Source: JACRCT01 sp036504155 (lineage in GTDB: Bacteria; Myxococcota; Myxococcia; Myxococcales; UBA5297). From it: DNA of 64,000 nt. Below are positions 19,672 to 27,699 of this stretch, piece by piece. The notes under the pieces are model-generated. The model saw only the letters and a list, made by a program, of their open reading frames with translations, was not told the DNA's origin and did not search any database. Numbering within the stretch: the stretch's first letter is position 1; every line of letters begins with the position of its first letter. Position numbers and translations under genes: made by a program. The DNA lies in the NCBI GenBank assembly GCA_036504155.1, contig DASXVQ010000036.1, positions 1 through 64,000 on the forward strand. Direction: 5' to 3'.

Positions 19672-20753
19672 CCACGCGCGTGGCCATCGATCTGCGGATG
19701 CTGGTCGAGCCGCCCGACGGCGTCACCCGCTACTCGCTGGAGCTGCTGCGGCGCATCCCGGGCCTGATGCCGGGCAGCCAGGTCGGCGCGCTCGGCCGCG
19801 CCGACGCCATCCGCGCCCACGTGCCGGGCGCCCGCGTCCTGCGGGCCCGCAGCCGGCCGGCCACCGCCGCCGAGCAGGTGGAGCTGCCGTGGCTGCTGCG
19901 CCGCCGCCGGGTCGACCTCTTCCACGCCACGACCTTCTCCGCTCCCTTCGTCGAGCTCGGCTGCCGCACGCTCCTGACGCTGCACGACACGATCTACCTG
20001 GACCTGCCGGGCATCTACGGCCGGTACCTCGACCGCTACTTCCGGACGGCGACGCGGCTGCTGGCGACCCGCGCGGCAGGCCTCGTCACCGTCTCCGAGT
20101 TCTCGCGCCGGCAGATCGAGCGGCACTTCCGCATCCCCGCGGAGCGCGTGGAGGTGGTGCCCTGCGGCATCGACGCGCGGTTCCACCCGGCCACCGGGCC
20201 CGAGATGGCGGCGATGCGCGGCCGGCTCGGGCTCCCCGAGGAGTTCCTGCTCTACGTGGGCGGCTTCGTGGCCCACAAGAACGTGCCGTCGCTCCTGCGC
20301 GGCTACGCCAAGGTCAAGGATGCGCCGCCGCTGGTGCTGTGCGGACGCTTCTCGGAGACCCTCCAGCCGGAGATCGACCGGCTCGGCCTCGCGGGGCGGG
20401 CGCTGACCGTCCCCGCCCAGGGCCACGACACGCTCCCGGCGCTCTACACCGCGGCGCGCGCGTTCCTCTTCCCGTCGCGCTACGAGGGCTTCGGGCTGCC
20501 GCCGATGGAGGCCATGGCCTGCGGGGCGCCGACCATCGTCTCCGACGCCGGGTCGCTGCCCGAGGTCACCGGTGGCGCGGCCCTCTGCTACCCGGTCGAC
20601 GACGAGGAGGCGCTCGCGCAGCGGATTCGCGAGGTGCTCACCTCGGACGACAAGCGGCGCGAGCTGGCCATGGCCGGGCGCATCCGGGCCGCACAGTTCA
20701 CCTGGGAGTCGGCGGCGCGCCGCATGGCGGCGATCTACCGGCGGCTCCTGTAG
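19668..20753 (+). CDS. Glycosyltransferase family 4
   Basis: 361 residues in the GT-B fold. The N-terminal half begins TTRVAIDLRMLVEPPDGVTRYS. The C-terminal half has the nucleotide-sugar signature SRYEGFGLPPMEAMACG, with the second Glu of the E(X7)E motif. It transfers a sugar from a nucleotide donor to a lipid-linked glycan; donor and acceptor are unknown. GTG 19668 overlaps the flippase stop by four bases, so the two are translationally coupled. Confidence 0.87.
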   Translation: MTTRVAIDLRMLVEPPDGVTRYSLELLRRIPGLMPGSQVGALGRADAIRAHVPGARVLRARSRPATAAEQVELPWLLRRRRVDLFHATTFSAPFVELGCRTLLTLHDTIYLDLPGIYGRYLDRYFRTATRLLATRAAGLVTVSEFSRRQIERHFRIPAERVEVVPCGIDARFHPATGPEMAAMRGRLGLPEEFLLYVGGFVAHKNVPSLLRGYAKVKDAPPLVLCGRFSETLQPEIDRLGLAGRALTVPAQGHDTLPALYTAARAFLFPSRYEGFGLPPMEAMACGAPTIVSDAGSLPEVTGGAALCYPVDDEEALAQRIREVLTSDDKRRELAMAGRIRAAQFTWESAARRMAAIYRRLL

Positions 20754-20815
20754 GCCAAGGCCGCCGCCGCCCGGAAGCGGGCCTGAACGTCGTTCACCGA
20801 GATAGGGAGTTCGCG

Positions 20816-21682
20816 ATGCGTTTGAAGATCGGTCTCGTGTCCGCGCTGTTGGTGCTGTCCTGCGCCCGCGCGCCGGTGGTCCAGCCGACGGCGGCCCCCG
20901 CCGAGCCCGACCTGGGCCCGCTGCCGCTGTCGCTGCAGGCGCACTTCGCCTGCGGGGCGGACAAGCTGCGCCGCCACGAGTCCGAGGAGGCCATGAAGCG
21001 CGCCGAGCGCAGCCTGCGCGAGGCCGAGAACGCGCAGGGCGTGGACCCGGCGACCCTGAAGCGCCTCGACGAGGAGCGCTCCATCGCGCAGAAGAACCGC
21101 GACGAGGCCGGCCTGGCGTTCGAGGAGTGCGGCGAGCGGGTCAAGAAGCTCGCCCGGACGCGCTTCGACACCGCCGAGACCCGGCCCACCCCCGAGCTCC
21201 GCGCCATCCCCGAGGACGAGCGGATGGACTGCGAGAAGCTGCGCCTGAAGAAGGAGGACGACCGCCTGCGGGCGCTCCTGCGCGACGAGCCGGCGAAGGT
21301 GATGGTCCCCATCGTCTCGGCGCTGCTGTGCGCGACGGTCGGCGCGCGCCAGGGGGTGGCCGGCGAGCTGGCGGCGCTGCAGGCCGCCCCGAAGAAGCAG
21401 GCCAAGCAGAACGCCCCGAAGATCGAGGAGGCCAAGGGCCGGCTCCATCGGGCGAACGCACTGGTCTCCGGGCTCGAGCAGGAGCTGGCCAAGACCGGCA
21501 GCCCGCGGGCCGCGTGCGACGCTCCCGAGATCTCCGCGCTCGGCGACTGCCTCGTCGGCCGCGCCGCGGGAGGCGCCAAGACCCCGGCCTGCGAGGACGC
21601 GCGCATCGACGATCCGCTCGCCGCTTGGGACTCCCTCGGCGTCGGGGAGCGGCTCAAGGATTCCTGGGCGCCGCGCTTCTAG
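20816..21682 (+). CDS. Putative lipoprotein with coiled-coil segments
   Basis: 288 residues. The signal peptide MRLKIGLVSALLVLSC ends in a lipobox (VLSC) with the lipidated Cys at 16, so it is likely anchored to a membrane facing the periplasm. The rest is charged helix with heptad-like stretches (about 55-110 and 170-225) and scattered Cys residues that could form disulfides. No family recognised. ATG 20816 has AGGGAG six bases upstream. It sits 62 bp after a glycosyltransferase, but nothing else ties it to glycan work. Confidence 0.7.
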   Translation: MRLKIGLVSALLVLSCARAPVVQPTAAPAEPDLGPLPLSLQAHFACGADKLRRHESEEAMKRAERSLREAENAQGVDPATLKRLDEERSIAQKNRDEAGLAFEECGERVKKLARTRFDTAETRPTPELRAIPEDERMDCEKLRLKKEDDRLRALLRDEPAKVMVPIVSALLCATVGARQGVAGELAALQAAPKKQAKQNAPKIEEAKGRLHRANALVSGLEQELAKTGSPRAACDAPEISALGDCLVGRAAGGAKTPACEDARIDDPLAAWDSLGVGERLKDSWAPRF

Positions 21683-21779
21683 CGACCCTTCGTCTGCCTT
21701 CGCGCTCGAGGCGCCGGGCCGCGGCTCCAAGTCACTGCAGTCACTGGATGTCCAGGCGGCTTCCCCCTATCCTCCGCCC

Positions 21780-22463
21780 ATGCCTGCCCGCTCCGGTCGT
21801 CGCCTCTGCCTCGCCGCCCTCGTCCTCTTCTGCAGCACCGCCGCCCGCGCCGAAGAGGCGCCCTGGAAGGCCTACCAGACCAAGCGCGGCGCCACCTTCG
21901 AGAAGCGGCCGGTGGCAGGCTCCAGCTACGCCGAGCTCCGCGCGACCCAGGAGGTCCCCCAGACCCCGGCGCAGGCGATGACGATCTTCTGGAAGGTCGC
22001 CGCCGACTTCACCTCCACCAAGACGCTGAAGAAGACGCTGGTCCGCGAGAGCCCGAACGAGGTCCTCATCTACGAGCAGATCGCGCTGTCGATGGTCTCC
22101 GACCGCGACTACACGGTGCGCATCTGGAAGGAGCCGGTCGCTGCCGACGGCACGCAGGTGCTGCGCTTCCAGACCGCCAACGACCAGGGCCCGGCGCCGG
22201 CCAAGGGCTACGTCCGCCTCGACGTCGTGAGCGGGCTGTGGTCCGCGACCCCGCTGCCCAACGGCAAGACGCGGCTGGTCTTCATCACCCACAGCGACCC
22301 CGGGGGTTCCATCCCCGCCGTGTTCGCCCGCGGCGCGCAGCGCGACCGCTTCGAGCTCGACTTCTACGTGGTCGTCGACCAGCTGCCCCCGCCGGAGCAG
22401 GCCAAGCCGGAACCGGCCAGGCCTCCCGAGACCGCGGCGCCGGCGCAGCCCAAGCCGGAGTAG
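21780..22463 (+). CDS. Secreted START/SRPBCC-domain protein
   Basis: 227 residues. A signal peptide (MPARSGRRLCLAALVLFCST...ARA) is followed by a START-like lipid-binding fold at about 30-195, recognisable from DFTSTKTLKKTLVRESPNEVLIYEQ, SDRDYTVRIWK and LPNGKTRLVFITHSDPGG. Such domains bind lipids or other hydrophobic ligands. The C-terminal tail is a Pro-Lys-Glu repeat cut by TAG 22461-22463. The same frame continues for 19 more residues of identical style (PKPEDASAKPVEPAAKPAE) to a TGA near 22520, so the stop looks like a recent point change. The gene converges on the acvB-like gene. Confidence 0.78.
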   Translation: MPARSGRRLCLAALVLFCSTAARAEEAPWKAYQTKRGATFEKRPVAGSSYAELRATQEVPQTPAQAMTIFWKVAADFTSTKTLKKTLVRESPNEVLIYEQIALSMVSDRDYTVRIWKEPVAADGTQVLRFQTANDQGPAPAKGYVRLDVVSGLWSATPLPNGKTRLVFITHSDPGGSIPAVFARGAQRDRFELDFYVVVDQLPPPEQAKPEPARPPETAAPAQPKPE

Positions 22464-22529
22464 CCCAAGCCCGAGGACGCCTCCGCCAAGCCGGTCGAGC
22501 CTGCTGCCAAGCCCGCGGAGTGAAGCGCG

Positions 22530-23225
22530 CTATCGCCTGCGCAGCTCCTTCTCCAGCCGCCGGGCGATGCCGTCGTAGTCGCGATCGAAGTGGTGCCCGC
22601 CCTTCAGCTCGATGAGCGTGGCGCCCTTCACCGACGGGCAGTACGAGCCCTTCTCCTCCTCGCCATAGACGCAGACGATGCGCGGGACGTGGAGCTTGGC
22701 GATCTCCGGCGCGACCGGTTGTCCGTTCTTCGGCTTCCCGCCGATCCAGCTGGTGATGTGGATCTCGAAGGTCGCCGTGTCGCTCAGGCCCAGCAGCACC
22801 AGCGCCGAGATTCGGGCGCGCACGTCCTCGGGCAGGCGGTTGACCAGGGCCGGCAGGACGTCGGCGCCGAAGGAGTAGCCGATGAGCACCAGCCGCTTCT
22901 TGCCCCACACCTCCAGGGCGTAGCGGCTCGCCCGCGCCAGGTCCGCGGCCGCGGCCTCCGGCTCGCGCCGCTTCCAGAAGTACTTGAGGCTGTCCAGGCC
23001 CAGCACCGGGAGCCCGCCCGCCGCCAACTTCCGGGACACGGCCTTGTCCAGCCCCGCCCAGCCGCCGTCGCCGGAGAGGAACACCGCCGCCAGGTCGCCG
23101 GTCTCGCCCCCGGTGGCGGGGACCTCGACCAGCGGCAGGTCCTTCACCGCATCCTTGGCGACCGTGGCCGGAGGCGGCGCCGCGCAGAGCGTGGCGGCGA
23201 GCAGCGCGGCGGCGCAAGGCGTCAT
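22530..23225 (-). CDS. acvB: AcvB/VirJ-like periplasmic hydrolase, probable lysyl-phosphatidylglycerol hydrolase
   Basis: 231 residues with a short signal peptide (TPCAAALLAATLCAAPP) and an alpha/beta-hydrolase core. It has GDGGWAGLDK near the N-terminus, the nucleophile elbow GYSFGADVLP, and KGGHHFDRDY near the end with the likely catalytic His. This is the VirJ/AcvB pattern. AcvB of Agrobacterium hydrolyses lysyl-phosphatidylglycerol and is encoded next to the synthase gene. Here ATG 23225 overlaps the stop of mprF by four bases, the same pairing. It is a single-domain protein, like VirJ rather than two-domain AcvB. Its activity on aminoacyl-lipids is inferred from family and context. Confidence 0.8.
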   Translation of the reverse strand: MTPCAAALLAATLCAAPPPATVAKDAVKDLPLVEVPATGGETGDLAAVFLSGDGGWAGLDKAVSRKLAAGGLPVLGLDSLKYFWKRREPEAAAADLARASRYALEVWGKKRLVLIGYSFGADVLPALVNRLPEDVRARISALVLLGLSDTATFEIHITSWIGGKPKNGQPVAPEIAKLHVPRIVCVYGEEEKGSYCPSVKGATLIELKGGHHFDRDYDGIARRLEKELRRR

Positions 23226-24826
23226 CGGGAGACCACCCCTTTCAGCCCGCGCGATACGAGCGCGGCGACGTTGGCGAGCACGAACGGCAGCGCGAACCCG
23301 CGGGGCGCGGCGAGGTAGCGCGGCCGCCAGATCGGGTGGAACTTCTCCTTGTAGGCCCGCAGCCCCTGGAAGTTGTAGAAGCGCTCGCCGTGCTCGAAGA
23401 GCAGCGTGGCCACCCGGTTCCACACCGGCGAGAGCGGTCGCTGCTCGAAGCCCGAGAACGGCGCCATCCCCAGGTTGAAGCTCTGCCAGCCCTGTTCCCG
23501 GCCCCAGGACATCAGCCGCGCGAAGAGGTAGTCCATCGCCCCGCCGGGAGCCTCCGGCCGGAAGCGCATCAGGTCGACCGACAGCTCCTTCTTGCCCCCG
23601 GACTGCCAGAGGTTGGCGAACGCCAGGATCGCGTTGCCCCGGCGCAGGAGCGCCACCGGGAGCTGGCTCAGGTAGCGCTCGTCGAAGAAGCCCATCGAGA
23701 AGCCCTTCTCCCGGGTGCTCTTCTGCGCGAGCCAGGCGTCCGAGATGGCCCGGAGCTCGGACATCAGCGGCGGCACGCCGTCCGCGCCGACGATCTCCAG
23801 CCGGATCCCCTCGCGCTCGAGCCGGTGGCAGGCGCTGCGCAGCCCTTTCTTCTCGCCTCCCTCCAAGGAGAAGCCCGCCAGCGGCACGAGGGCCTCCTCG
23901 CCCAGCTTCTGCAGCGACAGCCCCATGTCCAGGTAGACCGGCAGCGCCGCCTCGCTCGCCTCGTAGAAGACGGTGTGGGCGGCGTGGCGATCGGCCAGCT
24001 CGCGGAACCTCCACGCCAGGTCGCGCCGCGCCGGGTCGGGGCCCACCGGGTCGCCCATCGCCACGAAGCTGCCCGCCTCGCGCGCGTACATCAGGAACGC
24101 CGTGCCGGCCTCGTCGAAGAGCAGCGACTTGTCTCCGAGCAGGGCGAGGTAGCCGTAGGTCTCCGGCGCCTGCTGGACGATCGCCCGGGCGCGCAGGAGG
24201 TCGGAGGCCATCGGAGCGGCCGGCTCCACGCGCCGCGGCCGCGCGTAGTGGGCGACCGCGAAGAAGGCGCCCACGCCCAGCGAAGCCGCGCTCGCGCGCA
24301 GGAAGCGCGACGCGTCGCCGGCGAGCTCGAACTGCAGCCAGAGGTCGTGCGAGTAGTCGACGTGCTTGTAGGCGAACAGCCCCAGCCCCAGCGCCGAGAG
24401 CATCGCGATGGCCACCGCCGCCACCCAGCCCGCCTCGAACGGCTCCTGCAGCAGGCTGGCCTCTCGGTAGAACTCGCGCCGGCTCGGCAGCAGCGCCGCG
24501 AGGACGGCGCACACCAAGAGCGCCTCCTCCCAGTCCAGGCCCTTGAGCAGGCTGAACGCCGCCCCCGCCCCCAGCAGCCACACGCCCAGCGTCCAGGCGT
24601 GGCGCAGGCGCCGCTGCAGGCCGCGGGAGAGCAGGAGCAGCTGGGCGCCCACCACCGCGCCCGCCAGGTGCGAGAGCTCCAGGACCGCCAGCGGCAGCCG
24701 CTCGTCCAGCCAACGCAGGCGGCCGTGGACCGCCGGGGTGGCCCCGGAGAGCAGCAGGACCAGCCCCGCAAAGAAGACGCCGATGCCGACCAGCCCCGGG
24801 GCCAGGGGCGAGGCCCAGCGGGCCAT
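23222..24826 (-). CDS. mprF: MprF, C-terminal part: lysyl-phosphatidylglycerol synthase domain
   Basis: About 535 residues from the first in-frame ATG (24826). It carries the last membrane segments and then the cytosolic DUF2156/GNAT-like transferase domain. Typical blocks are ETYGYLALLGDKSLLFDEAG, AREAGSFVAMGDPVGP, FYEASEAALPVYLDMGLSLQKLGEEA, KGLRSACHRLEREG and GWQSFNLGMAPFSGFEQRPLSPVWNR. It would use Lys-tRNA to lysinylate phosphatidylglycerol, lowering envelope charge. Joined to the upstream frame the protein would be about 875 residues, the normal MprF length. In this sequence a one-base shift near 24853 separates the halves. If real, this part could still be made as a catalytic domain without the flippase. 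Confidence 0.8.
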   Translation of the reverse strand: MARWASPLAPGLVGIGVFFAGLVLLLSGATPAVHGRLRWLDERLPLAVLELSHLAGAVVGAQLLLLSRGLQRRLRHAWTLGVWLLGAGAAFSLLKGLDWEEALLVCAVLAALLPSRREFYREASLLQEPFEAGWVAAVAIAMLSALGLGLFAYKHVDYSHDLWLQFELAGDASRFLRASAASLGVGAFFAVAHYARPRRVEPAAPMASDLLRARAIVQQAPETYGYLALLGDKSLLFDEAGTAFLMYAREAGSFVAMGDPVGPDPARRDLAWRFRELADRHAAHTVFYEASEAALPVYLDMGLSLQKLGEEALVPLAGFSLEGGEKKGLRSACHRLEREGIRLEIVGADGVPPLMSELRAISDAWLAQKSTREKGFSMGFFDERYLSQLPVALLRRGNAILAFANLWQSGGKKELSVDLMRFRPEAPGGAMDYLFARLMSWGREQGWQSFNLGMAPFSGFEQRPLSPVWNRVATLLFEHGERFYNFQGLRAYKEKFHPIWRPRYLAAPRGFALPFVLANVAALVSRGLKGVVSR

Positions 24827-24851
24827 CGCCGAGGACAGGCGGCGCAGCTGC

Positions 24852-25848
24852 GCGAGAGCGCCTCGTAGCCGCCCAGCAGGCCCACCGCCAGCCCCAGGGG
24901 CAGCACGTAGTAGGCGAGCCGGTAGGCCAAGAGCGCCGCGGCCAGGCTCGCCGGAGGCACCTGCGGCGAGAGCAGCAGCATCAGCACCGACTCGAAGACG
25001 CCCACGCCACCCGGGACCTGGCTCACCAACCCGGCGAGCAGCGCCAAGAGGTAGGCCCCCACGAACGCGTGGAACGAGATCGCGCCCGCGGGCAAGAGCA
25101 GGTACAGCACGCCGGCGACGGAGAGCCAGTCCAGGCAGGCGACCGCCGCCTGCTCGGCGATCATCCGCGGCGTCGGCGGCGCCAGCTCCACCCCGCGGAA
25201 GACGAAGGGGCGCTTGCGCAGCGTCGCCAGCGCGGCGTAGCCCACCCACAGCGCGAGCAGGAGCGCGCCCAGGAGCGGCACCCACGCGCCCTCCAGCGCC
25301 ACCGCCTCTGCGTGGCGCGGCGAGGCGGCGGCGAAGGCCGCGCCCCCGACCAGGAAGAAGCCCATCCACACGCTGGCGGCGACGAAGGCCACGATGCGGG
25401 TGGTGTCCAGGGCGGGGACGCCGAAGGCGGTGTAGAGCCGGTAGCGCACCGAGCCGCCGCTGAGCACGGAGAAGCCCACGCTGTTGCTGACGCTGCTGGC
25501 GATGAAGGAGGCCAGCGCGATGCGCGAGAGCGGCATCGGGCGCCCCACGTAGCGCAGGGCGAGCGCGTCGTAGCGCACGAGCACCAGGTAGTTGAGCGCC
25601 GAGAGGGCGACGGCCGCGGCGATTCGCCAGTCGGGGATGCTCCCCACCTGGGCGAAGACGTCCTTGAGGCGGTAGGCGCGAAGCTGGTGCGCCAAGGACC
25701 CCAGGCCCACCCCGAACAGGACCAGTCCCGCCAGGGGAGGCGCCCACCGCTTGAGGAAGGCCGGGAGGGCGTCGCCCCGCGGCTGCGCGCCGGACGCGTC
25801 CTCGACCTTCAGGGCCCCGCCGGACGACGTCTCTTCGGCTCGTTCCAT
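24852..25848 (-). CDS. mprF: MprF, N-terminal part: flippase domain, frameshifted
   Basis: About 331 residues from ATG 25848 to the shift point. It holds roughly eight membrane segments of the UPF0104/LPG-synthase flippase domain, with characteristic SSVSNSVGFSVLSGGSVRYRLY and SQVPGGVGVFESVLMLLLSP. This domain flips lysyl-phosphatidylglycerol to the outer leaflet. After GGYEALS (about 24855) the frame loses similarity, and the homologous sequence (AQLRRLSSAM) continues in the -1 frame. Without correction, translation would run on in the wrong frame to about 24091. No slippery heptamer is present, so sequencing error or a true mutation is more likely than programmed shifting. Confidence 0.8.
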
Positions 25849-25979
25849 GGCTGCAGCAGGGCCCACGGGGCGCACGGCCGCCGGGAAGGAATCCTTCGCC
25901 CCGCCCGCCCGCGCAACGCCCCGAACGGCGCGCTCTTCCCGGGACGGGAAGGGACTCTCGGGGGAGGGGGCCGATCGGC

Positions 25980-27434
25980 TCAGCCGGCGGCGTCGGCCTT
26001 GGGGGCGCCCGCCACGGGCGGCGGGGCGCCCGGCGAGGCCCGGGCGGCGCCGCCCTGCGAGCCCGGCGTCGCGTGCCAGACCCGGGTCGCCAGCACGAAG
26101 CCGACGACGGACAGCGGGAGGAGCCCGAGCGGCCACAGCCTCCAGTTCGCGACGACCTTGGCCGCCTCGCCGCTGGGCAGCAGGGCCCCGAGCAGGAACG
26201 ACTGGGTCGCGACCCCGAGGTAGACGGCGCCGTCGACGATGGCCACGGCGATGCCCGCGTTCCTCTTGCCGCCGAAGTCCATCGTCGCCGTGCCCGAGAG
26301 CATGCCGTGCACGCCGATGACGCAGACCGACATGAAGGCCACGGTCCAGCCGATGAGCGCGCCGCGCTCCAGCACGAAGGCGGCGGCGGCGGCGCCGACC
26401 ACCATGCCGCCGTAGAGCACCGCCGAGACCGGCCCGCGCCGCGAGCCGAAGACGCGGTCGGAGAGGACCCCGGCGAACATGCCGCCGAGGATGCCGGCGA
26501 CGCACATCACCAGGCCCCAGTTGTCGAAGACGAAGACGTGCAGGTCGGTCTGGCGGGCGAACTTGCGGCCCCACTGCATGATGGCGTTGCTCATGAAACC
26601 GCTGCAGAACTCGATGCCGAGCAGGAAGAGGATCGCCCGGCTGGCGAGCATCTTCCGGAAGACCTGGGCGACCCCGAGCGCCGGCCCGGTGTCGCCGCTG
26701 GAGGCGTCGGCGGTGTCGAAGTCGGCGTAGCCGGCCTGGCTGGGGGTGTCGCGCACCAGCAGGAACTCGACGACCCAGAAGACGGCCAGGCTCATCGCCG
26801 GGATGAAGAACACCCACCAGACCGGCAGCGCCTTCACGATCCACGCGCTCCAGTCGTAGGCGAAGTACAGCCCCAGCGAGATGAGGATGCCGAAGACGCC
26901 GCTGAGCACGCCGCGCTCGCGCACGTGGAACCAGTGCGCGTTGACCTTGACGATCGACACCGCGCCGAAGCTCTGGAAGTACATGTCGAGCGAGTACAGC
27001 GCCGCGATGGCCACCACCATGCCGCCGGGAGGGACGAAGCCGCGCGTGGTGGCGGCCCAGACCAGCAGCCCGGTCGCCACGTTGGCCAGGGCCGCGCCCG
27101 CCGCCGACAGGAGGATGGTGAAGCGCCCGCCCCACTTGTCGGTGAGCGGCCCGTTGACGAGGAAGGAGAGGCCGTAGGTCGCGGTGCCCGCCCCGAAGAT
27201 GACGCCGAAGTCGGCGTTGGTGAGCCCGGGGATGACCGAGGTCGCCTCGTTGAGGTTGTAGCGGCCGAAGTAGAGGAAGGCGTAGGTCAGGCCCAGCGGG
27301 AACCAGTTGAGCAGGCGGCGCCGCTTGAAGGCCGCCGAGTGCCCCAGCTCGACCTTGGGCAGCCGCCACACCACCAGGGCGATGACGGCCACCAGGAGGG
27401 CCAGCGGCGCGAGCTGGGCGAGCAGCGAGGTCAT
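25980..27434 (-). CDS. MFS transporter of the organophosphate:phosphate antiporter type (GlpT/UhpT-like)
   Basis: 484 residues with about twelve membrane helices. The early segment FLYFGRYNLNEATSVIPGL and the loop NGPLTDKWGGRF match the organophosphate:Pi antiporter family, whose members import glycerol-3-phosphate or hexose phosphates in exchange for phosphate. A hydrophilic insert lies at mid-protein between the two six-helix halves. The Ala/Pro-rich tail ends PKADAAG. ATG 27434 is the start. It is the gene upstream of mprF (131-bp gap) and downstream of a GAF-AAA+ regulator, on the same strand. The exact substrate is not decidable. Confidence 0.82.
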   Translation of the reverse strand: MTSLLAQLAPLALLVAVIALVVWRLPKVELGHSAAFKRRRLLNWFPLGLTYAFLYFGRYNLNEATSVIPGLTNADFGVIFGAGTATYGLSFLVNGPLTDKWGGRFTILLSAAGAALANVATGLLVWAATTRGFVPPGGMVVAIAALYSLDMYFQSFGAVSIVKVNAHWFHVRERGVLSGVFGILISLGLYFAYDWSAWIVKALPVWWVFFIPAMSLAVFWVVEFLLVRDTPSQAGYADFDTADASSGDTGPALGVAQVFRKMLASRAILFLLGIEFCSGFMSNAIMQWGRKFARQTDLHVFVFDNWGLVMCVAGILGGMFAGVLSDRVFGSRRGPVSAVLYGGMVVGAAAAAFVLERGALIGWTVAFMSVCVIGVHGMLSGTATMDFGGKRNAGIAVAIVDGAVYLGVATQSFLLGALLPSGEAAKVVANWRLWPLGLLPLSVVGFVLATRVWHATPGSQGGAARASPGAPPPVAGAPKADAAG

Positions 27435-27516
27435 CGAAGGACCTCGCCAGACGCTCTGGATCCGCGGGGGCCGGCAGCCATGGGGCGCGCACCATAGCCG
27501 CTTCCGGACGCGCGGT

Positions 27517-27699
27517 CAGTAGCGTCCGGCCTCCGTGCCGGGGCGGCAGTCGTCGTGCGCGAAGGCGTCACGGCGCACCGATGCGAAAGGGCCGACCGAC
27601 CCGCCGACCCACCGATCCGCAGGGACCGAAGACACCGACGCGACCGACCGGGCCGCCACCCTTCGGCAGGCTCAGGGCAGGCTCGGGCGGACGCTACTG
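27517..27699. repeat. Snap-back repeat element, copy d, reaching into a gene end
   Basis: Arms CAGTAGCGTCCG (27517-27528) and CGGACGCTACTG (27688-27699) are perfect inverted copies. The left arm continues into the CTCCGT-loop hairpin. The core has GACCGACCC units and a CCCTTCGGCAGGCTCAGGGC palindrome near 27657. The right arm contains the TAG stop codon of the regulator gene (27694-27696). Confidence 0.78.

Noticed and set aside
22461..22520. Read-through or pyrrolysine decoding of TAG
   Set aside because: No suppressor tRNA or pylT-like genes, and the extra tail is low-complexity, so a point mutation is enough.
24845..24865. Programmed frameshift in mprF
   Set aside because: No slippery heptamer or stop-adjacent pause signal; MprF is not known to use frameshifting. 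Mutation or sequence error is simpler.
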